A DNA stretch of 64,000 nt from Hondaea fermentalgiana (lineage: Eukaryota; Sar; Bigyra; Thraustochytrida; Thraustochytriidae), in contig NPFB01000037.1 in assembly GCA_014084085.1 (NCBI GenBank), positions 39,706-103,705 of the forward strand. Reading direction: 5' to 3'. Below the pieces are notes generated by a model that was not told the origin of the DNA, searched no databases, and was given only the letters and a program-made list of their open reading frames with translations. Positions within the stretch are counted from its first letter, which is position 1, and every line of letters starts with the position of its first letter. Below, piece after piece: positions 19,524 to 30,900 of this stretch. The position numbers were made by a program, and so were the translations under genes.

Positions 19524-22261
19524 AGCGAGTCAAAGTCTGACAGACACTACTGATTTTTCTTTTTCACCTGCATGCAATATGCAATCAACGTTGGTGTAGC
19601 TAGCTAGCGAACGAGGCCCACTTCCTACTACTCTATGTTCGTTATCGTGCTGCCCCTATGGAAAGGGAGGAAAGAAAGCCTTGCCCGAAGCTGAACTGAG
19701 AGAGAGAGAGAGAGAACACGATGTCCTATAGAAGAAGGATGCATGCTCCTTTGGATTTTCAAGAGTCAGCACCCTTAACATGCTAAAAAAACATATGCTG
19801 TCCAGTGACACTCGCTTTAAACTTTGCACCTCGATCGATGCATTTGTGGAGAGTCACTGACTATTATTGTGGCGTGTGAGCTTTCCAAGGCTGAATATGA
19901 GATGTCTGTTCAAAATCTGAGTTTGATTGATGTGGCTGGTGCTCATTTGATCATACTCCAATCAGTGCTCTTTTGCCATACGTTCTTTTTGTTCTAGCCG
20001 TCTCTATTGAATCACTGAATAAGCAGGGGATAATATCAGAAAGCAGCTTAAAAACAATCGGCGACGCGCAGTAGTAGCTCATGAACGAGTGACTTCTTGG
20101 AGAAAGTATTTAGGGGAAAAGAGGACATTTCTTGCACACAACAGCGCTCGCTATACATTTCGTATGAACACTCTCTTACTTACTTAACCCACATATCTGC
20201 TGCGAAGCATCTGATGGGTTGAAATGACGTCTAAACAGTACAATCATTCGTTTTTCTCCTTTTTGATTTCCAATACAAGCTGCGAATTTTTAATGATACA
20301 TAAATTTAAACTTTATAAAATATATAATTATAGTAATTATTTAAAATATGTGAATATATGAGTATTATATTTGTATTATCTAAATCTTAATAAAAGAACG
20401 TTTTTGAATTTTATTATGCAAGTATTGTATTATTTTAAAGTAATTAAGTTTAAATTTGTAGAAAAATAATAAATCTTGCTGAAATCTTTATGAGAAAATT
20501 TTGAATTAAAAAAATTGAACTAAGCTTTTACATCATGTACATATCAGCTGGCTTCATGCTCATGATGGGGATAACTAGGCGCCGTAATATCGCTTTTGGA
20601 TTTGATTTTTTACGAAATCGTGCTTCTCTGCAGAGTTTTTTTGGGGCACCAGCTGACGAGATAGAGAGAGTTGTCCCTTTCTTTCTTCACGAGAAGCAGA
20701 ACGGGTTGCATGTTGCGCAAGGCTTACTTGCTTGTTCGTCTATTACTATTCAGAATGGCTGATGACCCAAACGACCCAGCTGTGGATTATTCATTCATCA
20801 TATTGAGAGTGAACGTGAAAACACGCCGATAATTCGCATCTTTCATGTGCAATTTAGGACACCAATGTGCTTCAGCTTTTGAGAGATTTTGGTACATCAA
20901 CAATCTGATCGAGCTTCAGCATTTTCTTTCTTCCTTGCCTGGTGAGCAACAAGACAAGTCGGGAGACTTGCGCCCGGTTGGTGCTTGCGTGGTGGCACTA
21001 GCCCTGCGCGTTCGTCCGGGAAATCGCGACGAGCTGCTTGATACACCCATTTACAAAACGTGGCGTGTTACGGAAGCCAGTTTGTCGACACCGCAGTTCT
21101 GGCGGCCTGTACAGACTGTCTCCACATTGTCTGTCAAGGATTGGGCCCACCTTGCTTCCGCTTATCGTTGAAAAAATGGAATGAAAAGAAGATGAGCCTT
21201 GCATTTCGAGTTGCGTTTCAAAAGGAACTGTCAAGGAAGGAGTGCTTAAGCTCAGTTTCCAATTGATTTAATCAGCTCAGATCGGTGTATTCCCAATCGA
21301 TTCTTATGATAAGCGAGATCAAGCTGGGTCGAGGTCCGTACGAACCCAAACGGCAGTACCGTACCTTAGGACTGCATTTTATAACTTACCGCAATCAATC
21401 AATGTTCTCACTCGATCGGCAAGCTTGCTTTTCGAGTGCGTGCGCGGCTCGACATAGTAGTAGGAGCCAGGGAGCGAGGGCGAAGAGGGAAGAGGATCCG
21501 CAAATACTGTTCGCTGATACCAGTTGTATGAATGAATCTTGGGATGACGGGTTCAGATCTGAAGTCTGCGACGGTTGATTGATTATTTCGAATCGAAATC
21601 ACTCTGTCTTCTTGGTTGCAACGAGCCCACCACCGAGAGCTGCGGCAAGTCGACCGGCATAGCTCTTGTCAGCTGAGCAGCAACTATGAATGTTTTGCGA
21701 CAAGATCTACAGCAACAATTGTAGTAAGAAGACAACGAGCGTCTGCAAAGAAGAAGGAAACCAAATTTGTTGCAAGCATGGCGAAAACCCCGCCAACTGA
21801 CTCGTCGCAGCCACATGTAAGACGATTGAATTTGCTGGCCGGCTGGGCGGGTCGACAGATAGAAGAAAAGGTAATGAATGGGTCGCAATGGCTGGCATGC
21901 GCTGCAAAACATACATAAAAAAGTCAAGAAGAGCACAGATGTTACACACATTTATCTCCTATCTCTCTCATTTCCGCCCCACGTTTCGACGGTGTGGCCA
22001 TAAAGGAGGAAAGGAGGATGGGGCATGGACGTCATCATAAGATTGCTAGCTAGCTTGGTTTTGACGAATTGGCATTTTCCCACGAGAACCACAGAAAGCA
22101 GATGTTGACTAATGGAGGATGGAACTGAACGTGGTGGTAGGTAAATCAATGCGGTCGTCGAGCGAACCAATTGCAGAATGAAATGGGAATTTCCCGCCCT
22201 CTCTCCCTTGAGCCCCTCTCAATCTCCCTTGCATTCTGTCCCAACGAAGCATTCTATCGAA
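19524..22261. other. 2.7-kb gene-free region between convergent genes
   Basis: The 3' UTRs of the NDUFAF6-like and receptor genes lie at the ends. The middle is AT-richer than the rest of the window and contains a 15% GC island. A GA dinucleotide run sits near 19700-19716. Short frames at 20535-20762 and 20845-21171 (+) start at ATG but match no family I recognise and could be decayed mobile DNA or chance. Confidence 0.5.
20281..20520. other. Extremely AT-rich island
   Basis: I count 36 G+C in 240 bases (15%), in a window that is otherwise GC-rich. The edges are sharp. There are no long frames and no obvious tandem repeat. Candidates are a nuclear copy of mitochondrial DNA, an origin- or centromere-like AT block, or a remnant of a foreign element. 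Confidence 0.9.
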
Positions 22262-24772
22262 TTAGGCCAGATCAACTTCCTTGGGAGGCGAGCTGGAGAT
22301 ATCGCCCGTCTCGACGCTAACCCAAAAGGACTCGCCCGTCTCGCGATGGACGTATTCTTCCCAGCTACCAACCTCGCCAATTTTGAAGCCATTGGCAATG
22401 ACGGTGGCCGCCTTGGAGTTGGCAGGGCGACTTGTCTTAGCCTCGCCAGCAGACGAAGAAGCCGAGGCCACTGGAGGCGGCGAGGTGGGCGCGGTTGCCT
22501 TGGGCGCAGCAGCCTTGGCATGCGATGCGAGCTCAGCGCTGTTGGGAAAGGAAAACGAGGTTCCCGCGCTTGCGCCGAGTCCGCCGCCAGCAGCGGTGGA
22601 CGAGGACGCCGCCCCCTGCGAGCGCTCTCCCATGCGCAAGCTAATATCGCGCGAGTAGGAGTCCGAGTTACGCCGCGAAATGGACAGCGGCGGCGTAGAG
22701 CTGTTGTTCGTGGAGGATCCGGCGCCGCTGCTGCGCTGACGATGGTGCTGCGGATGGGGTTGCAGGTTGCTTGCATGGCTCGAAGAGTTGCTGGCAGCTC
22801 CAGAGCCGACACTCATGCGCTCTGAATTGTCGCGAAAGGGCACATGGACCGCGCGCGCATTGTCCGTGTATGATCGGGTGTTATAGGTTGCAAAGATGTC
22901 GCGCTCGTCCACGGGGGGCTCGAGCGTGGTGCGGGCGCCTCCAAGGTAACGCTGGCTGCCGGCACCCTCGTATTCCCCGCGCGGGTACAAGCCAACCTCT
23001 GGGGGCGTAATGTAGCCTGTGTCCTGCTGCGGGCGTTCTGGCGAGTGGTGCTTGGATCCCTGACGGTTCAGAGTGGCGCGCGACGCGTTGTTCGAGGAGG
23101 CCTGGAGGATCTCCTGCTTGGCGACAAAGCCGGTGTTTCCCGAAGGCCCCGAGGGCCCCGAAGGCCGCGAGGCTCCAGTGTTGTAGTCTGTGCCCGCGGG
23201 TCCCGTGTTGTTGCTGGCGCCGGCGGAGCGAGTCGACTTGTTGTTTTCGGTGGCCGCAAAGAGGATCTCCTCGCGGGTCATGGAGAACTTTTCGTACTTT
23301 GCAAAGAGCAGCACGACGAGACCGACGGCGGTGCACCAAAAGACGGTAAAGGCAAAGAGCAGGACGCGGAGTTCGTACGAGGTTTCGGCGAGAACCGAGA
23401 CAATGATGTTGAAGATGCCAAAGACGAGGACGTTGTTGACAATGAAGAAGATCTGCTTCGACTCGCCGAGCACGCTGCCTAGGTTGCGCACTCGAAAGGC
23501 GAGAACGACGCCGAGCACCACCAGGGCTCCGAGGAAAATGTACGAGATGATGAGCATGACGTAGCCCACGCCCGTGGACTCGCAGTCGTAGGCGCCCATG
23601 TCCTCGTTAAAGTATGAGACGGGGGGCTCGATGGCGGTCCAGAGAATGAGCAAGACAACGTCGATGGCTACGAGGAGCGCAATGATCTTGAGCAAGAACA
23701 TGTCGGTAATGTGGGATGCGTCGCCGGGACCGTAAAAGACGCGCCAGACGCGCCAGATCTTGAGCAAGAGGACGGCCATGGTAAAGGTGAAGGCGAGATC
23801 GAACCACCACTTGCGGACGATGCAGACCGCCGCGGACTCGGGCTCAAAGGCGCTGGGGAAGATGCTCGTGTTGACGAAGATGCCGCCGACGCAGAGCAGC
23901 TTGAGAAAGAGGAGCTGGCTGAGCTGAATGACGGGTTTGTCCCTGTGAATGTGAATGAAGATGAGAGCCGAGAGCGCGAGTACAATGCCGACGATGGCAA
24001 TGTTGGTGGCGAGGATGGCGACCCAGCCAAGCCCGGAGCTGCCGACCGAGGTTGGGGCCGCGGTCTCCTCGATGGATCCTGCCGCGACGCAGGCGCTGGT
24101 CGTGGCGTCCCAGTCGCAGAGGTTGTCCATGGCGTCGCAGAGAGCCTCATCTTTGTTGAGCGGGCAGACCACGTCTGGGTCTTGGGTGGGCGATCCCGTG
24201 GGCCGGAGCGTGGTCGGGGTCGCGGTTGTCGGGGCCCCCGTGGTAGGTCTGTACGTGGGTTTGGGCGTGGGGTACGCCACGGGCGGCACGGGCGCCTCGG
24301 TTGGCCGGTTGGTGGGCGGGTCCGTGGGCTTGGGCGTGGGCTGGGGCGTGGGCTGAGGCGTCGGTCGCTTGGTCGTGGGGCGTTGGGTAGGCTCGGGCGT
24401 GGGCGCCACGCTGGGATAGGCCGTCGGGGAGACGGTAGGGTACGGTGTGTCGTCCGGCTCGCTCAGGGAGCAAGACTCGCCGGTTCTGCCTGGGAAGGGG
24501 TCGCTGCCAAAGGTGTCTTCGTCGCAGGTAAAGGTATAGTTTGCGGCCCACTCGCTGGAGCTATAGACGTACTCGCCGGCGATGCCGAAGCGGACCCAGC
24601 CTGCGCGCGGGGTCGTGCACTCTTGCTCGTACATGCATATTTCGTAGCCGTAGTCGAGGTCGGCCGGGTCCACGGCGAGGGTTTGCTGCGCCAGAGCGAG
24701 CGCCGCGACCACTGTGACGGCTGCGCTGCCGAGGCGCGCACGGGCCCTCCGCGTCGCGGCCACGGGCGGCAT
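22262..24772 (-). CDS. Class C-like seven-transmembrane receptor with Pro/Thr stalk
   Basis: The 836-residue product has a signal peptide (about 1-33), a short Cys-containing ectodomain (46-101), a Pro/Thr-rich stalk (about 105-198), a second Cys-rich patch (C203, C212, C219, C228), then seven hydrophobic helices. These lie at about 247-273, 285-301, 324-345, 360-380, 402-425, 440-462 and 469-492. Helix spacing and motifs such as VRKWWFDLAFTFTMAVLLLK before helix 3's end resemble the 7tm_3 (GABA-B-like) family. No Venus-flytrap ligand domain is present. The 340-residue cytosolic tail is Ser/Asn/Gly-rich and ends with a WW-like segment (SWEEYVHRETGESFWVSVET). It is probably a plasma-membrane signalling receptor; ligand and G-protein coupling are unknown. 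The start is the first ATG of a frame that stays open far upstream through simple repeats. Confidence 0.82.
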   Translation of the reverse strand: MPPVAATRRARARLGSAAVTVVAALALAQQTLAVDPADLDYGYEICMYEQECTTPRAGWVRFGIAGEYVYSSSEWAANYTFTCDEDTFGSDPFPGRTGESCSLSEPDDTPYPTVSPTAYPSVAPTPEPTQRPTTKRPTPQPTPQPTPKPTDPPTNRPTEAPVPPVAYPTPKPTYRPTTGAPTTATPTTLRPTGSPTQDPDVVCPLNKDEALCDAMDNLCDWDATTSACVAAGSIEETAAPTSVGSSGLGWVAILATNIAIVGIVLALSALIFIHIHRDKPVIQLSQLLFLKLLCVGGIFVNTSIFPSAFEPESAAVCIVRKWWFDLAFTFTMAVLLLKIWRVWRVFYGPGDASHITDMFLLKIIALLVAIDVVLLILWTAIEPPVSYFNEDMGAYDCESTGVGYVMLIISYIFLGALVVLGVVLAFRVRNLGSVLGESKQIFFIVNNVLVFGIFNIIVSVLAETSYELRVLLFAFTVFWCTAVGLVVLLFAKYEKFSMTREEILFAATENNKSTRSAGASNNTGPAGTDYNTGASRPSGPSGPSGNTGFVAKQEILQASSNNASRATLNRQGSKHHSPERPQQDTGYITPPEVGLYPRGEYEGAGSQRYLGGARTTLEPPVDERDIFATYNTRSYTDNARAVHVPFRDNSERMSVGSGAASNSSSHASNLQPHPQHHRQRSSGAGSSTNNSSTPPLSISRRNSDSYSRDISLRMGERSQGAASSSTAAGGGLGASAGTSFSFPNSAELASHAKAAAPKATAPTSPPPVASASSSAGEAKTSRPANSKAATVIANGFKIGEVGSWEEYVHRETGESFWVSVETGDISSSPPKEVDLA

Positions 24773-27700
24773 CGTCTCCTCCTTTGCTGGCGCGTTGCCT
24801 ATCTCTGGTCTGAGGAGTGAGTGTTGGCGTGGATGATGGATGATGGATGGAGGGAGGGAGGGAGGGAGGGATTGATGTTCGCGCACGCGAGCCACCGCCG
24901 CCGCGGTTCGTTCGTGTCGACCGTCGCAGGGAGGCGCTCCGCGGCGGCGCCCCTGCGCAGCTCGCGCGCCTGCGTGCCTCTGCGTGCCTCTGCCTGCCTC
25001 TGCCTGCAGAGCAGAGCAGAGCGGAGCGGAGCGGGGCAGAGCAGCACGCGCTCTGGCACGCGGGCTAGCGATCTGCTGGACTCGGACTGGATGGACTGGA
25101 CTGCTGGGCTTGCTGGAGCGCCGTCGCTCAGCCGGCCTCGGTCGCTCGTGAAGCGAAGCGAAGCGCTCGCTCGCGCGGGCTCGGCAGGCAGGCAGGCAGG
25201 CAGCTCGCGGGGGCGGGCGGGCAGAGTGCGCTGCGCAGCTGTGCTCCGCGTCCCCTCTCCTCCGGCCGTCCCTCGCGCCGGCGGCGGGGCTGGGTTTGCT
25301 CGCTCCTTGGCTTGCTTGCTTGGCTCGCAAGCAAGCAACTTGAAGAAACAGGAGGGAAAGAAAGAAAAAGAAAGAAAGAAAGAAAGAAAGAAAGAAAAGG
25401 CCGGGCCGGCTGGAGGTTTGTTCGCCTGCGCTCGCTGCTTGCGATGCCTGCACTGCTGCTACACTGCTGCCCTGCTTGATTGCCAGACACAGACAGACAG
25501 AGAGGGAGGGAGGGGAGGTTAGATCAGAATGATGGCGGCCCGCCACGGACCTGGCTGGCTGCTGCTGACTCCACTTGACTGACTGACGGAGTGACAGACA
25601 GTGGGACTGCGATAGGTTGCTTGCTGGCTTGCTTGCTTGCTTGCTTGATGGATGGATGGACTCCGGATTGACTGTCCTGCAAGTCCTGTTTCGCCTTCTA
25701 CTTGCCTTGGCTTGCCCTGCCTTGCCTTGGCTTCCTTGCTTTCCGGGGGAGGCTGACCGGATGGAATGACTAGGCGCAAGCAGGGAGAGGGAGGCAGGAG
25801 GGAGGGAGAGAGACCGCGTGTGTGTGAGTGCGCGTGTGATGAGAGAGAGAGAGAGAGAGATGAGATGAGACTCGGAGATCGAAAATGGACGCCCGCGATG
25901 GCCGCAGGCGCTTTGCTTGTCTGCTTGCTGGCCTGCTTGCTGGAAGTGGAGCTTGCCTGATTGGCCTGCAGCAGCAGCAGCGTCAACGCGAGCAGAGAGA
26001 CACGCGCCAGCCAGCCAGCCAGCCAGCCAGCCAGGCTCGCACGCACGCAACGCACGCTCGCACGCACGCACGCACGCAGGCTCAGGCAAGCGGGGCTCGC
26101 TCGAGTCACGGCTGTCGGCCTTTCTGACTTCCTTTCTTCCTTTCTTTCTTTCTCTCAGGCCTTCCAAGTTCCTTCCTTCCTTCCTTCTGCCGCCACGGGC
26201 TCGAGTCTTTCGGCGGCCCGGAGAGAAGATAGAGAGCAAGCAAGCAAGCCAGCAAGCAGGCACCGCGCTGCGTGATGCGGCGGCGCGGTCGATGAACGGC
26301 GAGGAGGCCGGCAAGGCACTCCAAGGAGCGGAGAGGAGAGGAGAGGAGAGGCGGCGGCCAGCGAGACGACGACGAACCGAGGCGCGGCGTTCCCTCCCTC
26401 GGACGTGAAGCAGCTGCCAGCAGCACAGATCAACCAAAGCACAGAGCAGAGCAGAGCAGAGCAGAGCTGAGCAGAGCAGAGAAAAGGAGCAGCGAGGCCG
26501 AGTGGCCGGTCTGGTCCCGCTGCGGTCGGTCGGTCGGTCGGCGACGCCGCGCAGCGAGGCTGGCGTGCCGAACGAACGGCCTCCTCTCCTCTCCGCAAGC
26601 AGCACGCAGCCCTGCAGCTGCGATGCGACGCGACGCGACGCGACGCGAAAGAGACCCGAAACGAGGGGCTCGCGATGAGGAATGAAAGGAAGACAGACAG
26701 AGACAGACACACGCACGCAGACGCTGCTGCGCGACCGCGGCGGCAGTCCTCGACGGGCACGGAGGATGCGCTCGTTGCCTGACCGACTGGCAGCCAGCTA
26801 GCTGCAGGTAGCTGCCAGCCAGCTCCGACGAACGAACCAGTCAAGCAAGCAAGCAAGCAAGCAAGCAACGAACGAACCAGCGAAGGCGCTCCCAGGGCCT
26901 CCTGAGCCTGCCTGATTGCCAGCGTTGCGGCTCGGGAACTCGTCAGCCCGCCGCGCGCGCTCAGACCGTGCCCGTGCAGCGTCTCCGCCAGGCTCAACCA
27001 AGCGCGAGGGGAGGGAGGGAGGGCTTGCTTGCTTTTACTTGCTTTTGCTTGCTCTTGCTTGCTCTTTCTTGCTCTTGCTTACGCACGGTCACAAGCCGGG
27101 CAAACCTTGGGTCCCCGATGGCGGCAAGGTCCACGCGCACGCGGCGAGCGGTACGTGTCTTGCGCCCCACGACCGGCTTGGGGCCAAGCGCCTCGTCCCC
27201 TCGGGTCTGCCACGCGCGCGCCACAGCCGAGGCCCTGTCGCCGTCTCGCGGATTGATCTCTGATTGACTCTAGAATGAAAGAAAGTGGGGTGACTGGGAG
27301 CGCTCTCAACTTTTGAGAACGGTCTCAACAGTGACGGTTACGAGTGTGCTTCTCAAGTTCGAGTCGCCAAGGGCTTACAGTTAGTGAGCCAATGCAGGTA
27401 TCGCTGGCCTTCCACGTCAAGAAATCCGGTTTTTCTGGGTGGTGGTTTGAAAACAAGTGGAGCAGGAGAACGGGATCACACGATCCAAGTAAAAGTTGCT
27501 TTTTTTTGGGGGGGGGGAGGGCTGACTCCTAATGTTGCAGAAATGGCGATAGGTTCAACCCAATTGTGGAGAGAAAGACCAGGAATTCTATAGAGGAAGG
27601 CAGGGAGGGGGGGGGGAGCAGCGCTGTCTCGCATGGCAACATGTCCCATTTCAAGAAGCATGAGACGCATGCAGCAGTCGAAAAAGCAACTCGTTGGCTT

Positions 27701-27991
27701 TCGCCCAAAACAAAAAGGGACGAGTCTTTTCCTCGTGTGAATTGGATGTCAGCGTCGAGCGCTTCTTTGGTGATTATCTTTCTACAAAGCTGAGACGAGA
27801 TCCAAACCATTCTCGAAAACATCAAGCAAGACATGAACATCATCATTTTTTATTTCCGGAAATGCAAAAAAACACTTCATTGCTTGACATGATCTACCTC
27901 CTCCGTCTACTTCAAAAAGAAAAGGAGGTATCAAGCTCAAGCTGCTCTCGAGACGAAAAGACAAAAAGTGTACGAAATAATATACGCAAGA
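24773..27991. other. 3.2-kb low-complexity upstream region of the receptor gene
   Basis: The stretch is dominated by short tandem repeats: ggag (24845-24866), gaaag (about 25350-25397), cttgcttg (about 25615-25645), gaga (about 25844-25860), ccagccag (26009-26035), gcacgcac (26038-26085), agcag pentamers and caagcaag (26835-26870). Nothing in it looks like a conserved protein, although one minus-strand frame without an ATG is open from 26716 into the receptor. From 27300 to 27991 the sequence becomes AT-richer, with G-runs at about 27509-27518 and 27607-27617. It is probably the 3' region of the myosin-like gene. Confidence 0.55.
26444..26480. repeat. AGCAG pentanucleotide array
   Basis: Tandem agcag units with one cagct interruption lie upstream of the receptor gene. 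The same pentamer recurs near 25007-25050 and upstream of the EMC7 gene. Confidence 0.88.
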
Positions 27992-30900
27992 CTATTGTGA
28001 AATGGAACCGGAAGAGGACGACCGACGCCGTAGGAAAAGTGCAGTCTCTCGCGCACGCACGCGAATGGCTCGCTTCGCAGCCTTGACGCGTGCAAACGTG
28101 CGAAGCTCATTCAGATGGGCTCGAGCGTGTTTGCAGGCTCGAAAACGACGCAGCGAGCGTTGAATGACCCTTGCAGCCTGCACGCGCCGTAGCATAATCT
28201 CGGAACGTGCCACGCGACGTGCCAGCCGATTGATCGTCGTTGCGGCCTCGCTCCGCTGTCTGCTTGCTTTGAACATTGTCAAAAAGTGTGAGCACGCCCT
28301 CGCGACAGCCAGGCAGCTTCGCCAAGACGCGCGTATCCGCGCGGCCCTCATCTGCGCCAATTGCTCTTCGCTTGGCCGCAGCAGCGATTGCACCGTGTGG
28401 ATGGATCGACAGCTGTAAGCCGCATCTTTTGGACCAATCTGGATAAAGGCCTTGTCCATGCCAAGTGCATAAAGGATCCCCTTCACTATGGTCTGAGAAT
28501 CACGGCGGAGGTCCGCCAGTGGCAAGTGAGCTCGATATGGCTGCAAGATCGACTGCACGGAAACGGAGTGGAGAAAGCGCCCAGCGCGGTGTTTTCGCGC
28601 CACTTCCACGAGCTTGCTGTCCGCTACTTGCTTCATGACACCCTGCAGGCAGCAGGAGCCGACCTCAAACGCGCTGGACTTTTTCTTCATGAAAAGGGCC
28701 TCCGTTGCCGCAAGCTTGGAATCCTCTGCTCGAATGCAGCGCACAAAATGAACATTCACGCCATAGTCCATGAGCCACGACACGAGCCTACCCACATCCC
28801 GTCGATAGAGCGTCACGACTTGAGACTTTTCAGGAAGACGCAGCTCCTTGGTGAACTGCTGCGCGCTCTTGGCTAAGAGCGACTGCCAGTGTCCAAGCTG
28901 ATTCTTCTCTGCAAAGTCGCCCTCATGCGCAGCAACATACGCATTCTCAGGCCCCGAAATGCGATGCTCCTGAAACTCCACGTGGTCAAGAAAATCTTCC
29001 TGGCGGTGGAGGCCAAGCAAAGATGACATCGACGACGATGAGGCCTCGGTCGATGCCGAAGACATTGACATCGAAGCGGTGCGCGACATCATCTCATGCT
29101 CCGCTTCTCGAGAACTGCTTGCCGAAACTCTTTCACCGTGACCCGTGTGCCCGCGATAGTTTGCCGCATCCGCAAATTCGTCCTCGAGTCTTGCCAAGAG
29201 ACCGCCGCCAGCAATGCTTCCAAACAATACTTCCATGGGGTAAGATGTTCCATGCGCCGTCTTGCCCAGCACCGCGTGATCAAAAATATCGTGCTCGATT
29301 GCGACGCCCACCGCATCAGCCAACGTATTCTCAAAGGGCCGCGATTCGTCAATTCCGCCGTGCTCACGATCAGCAGCAGCAGGAAGACAATCCACAATGG
29401 TTACAGAGCGCGTGCCATTGGTGAGCGGTTCGAGCTCGCCCAGCTTTTGGTTGACGCGCTCCTCCACCCAGCGCAAGACGCCCCAAAACACGGACTTGGC
29501 CAGAGCTCGCGCCTTGTGCTCACCCATTGCAGGGTCCTTTGTGCCCACACAGAGCGCGTCCTCAAGTACCGCCGTCTCGAGGCCCAGCAAAAAGGCTGCC
29601 TTCTCCAATGGGGTTCCCTGCAACTGACCTAGGGCGGAAAGCCTTCGTTCACCACCAGCGACGAGAACGTCTTCGGCAGACTGATGCCCCCCCAGACCGG
29701 TAGGTCGGCGCCGCAGTGGACCACTCCCGTGGCGTCGTAGAATAGGTTCGGATTCTCGGAGCACCAGTGCATGACCATTTTGAGTCACCTTGCGCTGTGG
29801 TGGTAAATTTTCCGTCCACGGTCCCCGCGAGCTGCGCGAATGCCTTTTCAGCATTAGTATCGATGACATTTGGCCCTTGGCGCTCTCAGAGTGCACCTTG
29901 CTGAGGCCCGATGAACCAAAGTCTACGCCGCTGCCGCTGCTGGTGCTGGTGCTGGTGCTGCTGGTGCTGCTGGACAACGCCGCAGGTGGCAAAAGGGAAG
30001 CATGAGAAGCCTTTGATGGCCCACTTATTGGAATGCCTGGGCTCACTTTGCCCTTGTCCTCCTGCATCGGAGCCTGCCACTTGAAGGAAGAACTGCTGGT
30101 GCTTCTCCTCAGCAAAAAACTCGATCCGGTTGAGCGTGGACGAGTCCGCCCGCGAAGCCCTCGTCGAGGCGCCGCAACGACAACGCGGCCGTCACTACGC
30201 TGGACAAAGGAAAGCTTGCCCAAATGGAGGACAGCAGCCAGTGTTGAAAAAATGTGCAGACGGTCAGCCACGTCAAGACCCACAGTCTCCATATCCTCCA
30301 TCAAATGTGCCATCAAGTCCGACTCCTTTTGACTTGTGGCGTCAATGCTGCACTGTAAAGACGGCTCCAGGCCGAGGCGAGCACAAGAATCCGCATCCAG
30401 ACTGGTGCTCATCAGCCGTAAGACGGCCAGGCTCTCCTCTGGAATGCAAGTTGTCGCTCGCCAGGGCTCAAAAAATACTGCACTCACCTGCGACGCACAT
30501 GGCGCGCGCGACAGAGAATCCCCGGTCGAAGCATAGCTAATTTCAGCTGTTACGAGCGCTCGCGACCGCAACGATCCCCGAGCATCCATCGAAGATGTAA
30601 ACACTTGCATCACCCTGCAGGCCGCAGTGGTTCCTCGACGCAAGCAGGAATTTCCCGTCATTAGCGCACGTGCAAGCTCTTCGGCAGCCTTGGTCTTTCC
30701 GGTGCCAGAGGGGCCCGTCACGAGAATGATCTGATTTTCCTGCTTTGCATGCATGGTCATTCGCACTGCATCAGCATATTCGAGAATGGGCCCACTTCGC
30801 TCGAGCGTGGCCAAGAGCCCCTTTCCTTCCTTGTTGCTGCACGTTTCGTTATTTGCAAGGTACACCAGCGTGTCGCCCGCAAAAATGGCGCGCGTGCCTT

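Noticed and set aside
20535..21171. Two short plus-strand frames next to the AT-rich island, considered as transposase remnants
   Set aside because: No catalytic motif, terminal inverted repeat or target duplication could be seen.
24773..26716. A 648-codon open extension upstream of the receptor ATG on the minus strand
   Set aside because: It contains no ATG, consists of simple-repeat translation (Ala/Ser/Leu/Lys runs), and the receptor's signal peptide begins at the first ATG (24772).
27340..27380. A gttcgag string considered as a tRNA T-loop
   Set aside because: The flanking bases do not form a T-stem and no acceptor or anticodon arm can be drawn. Similar strings elsewhere also failed.
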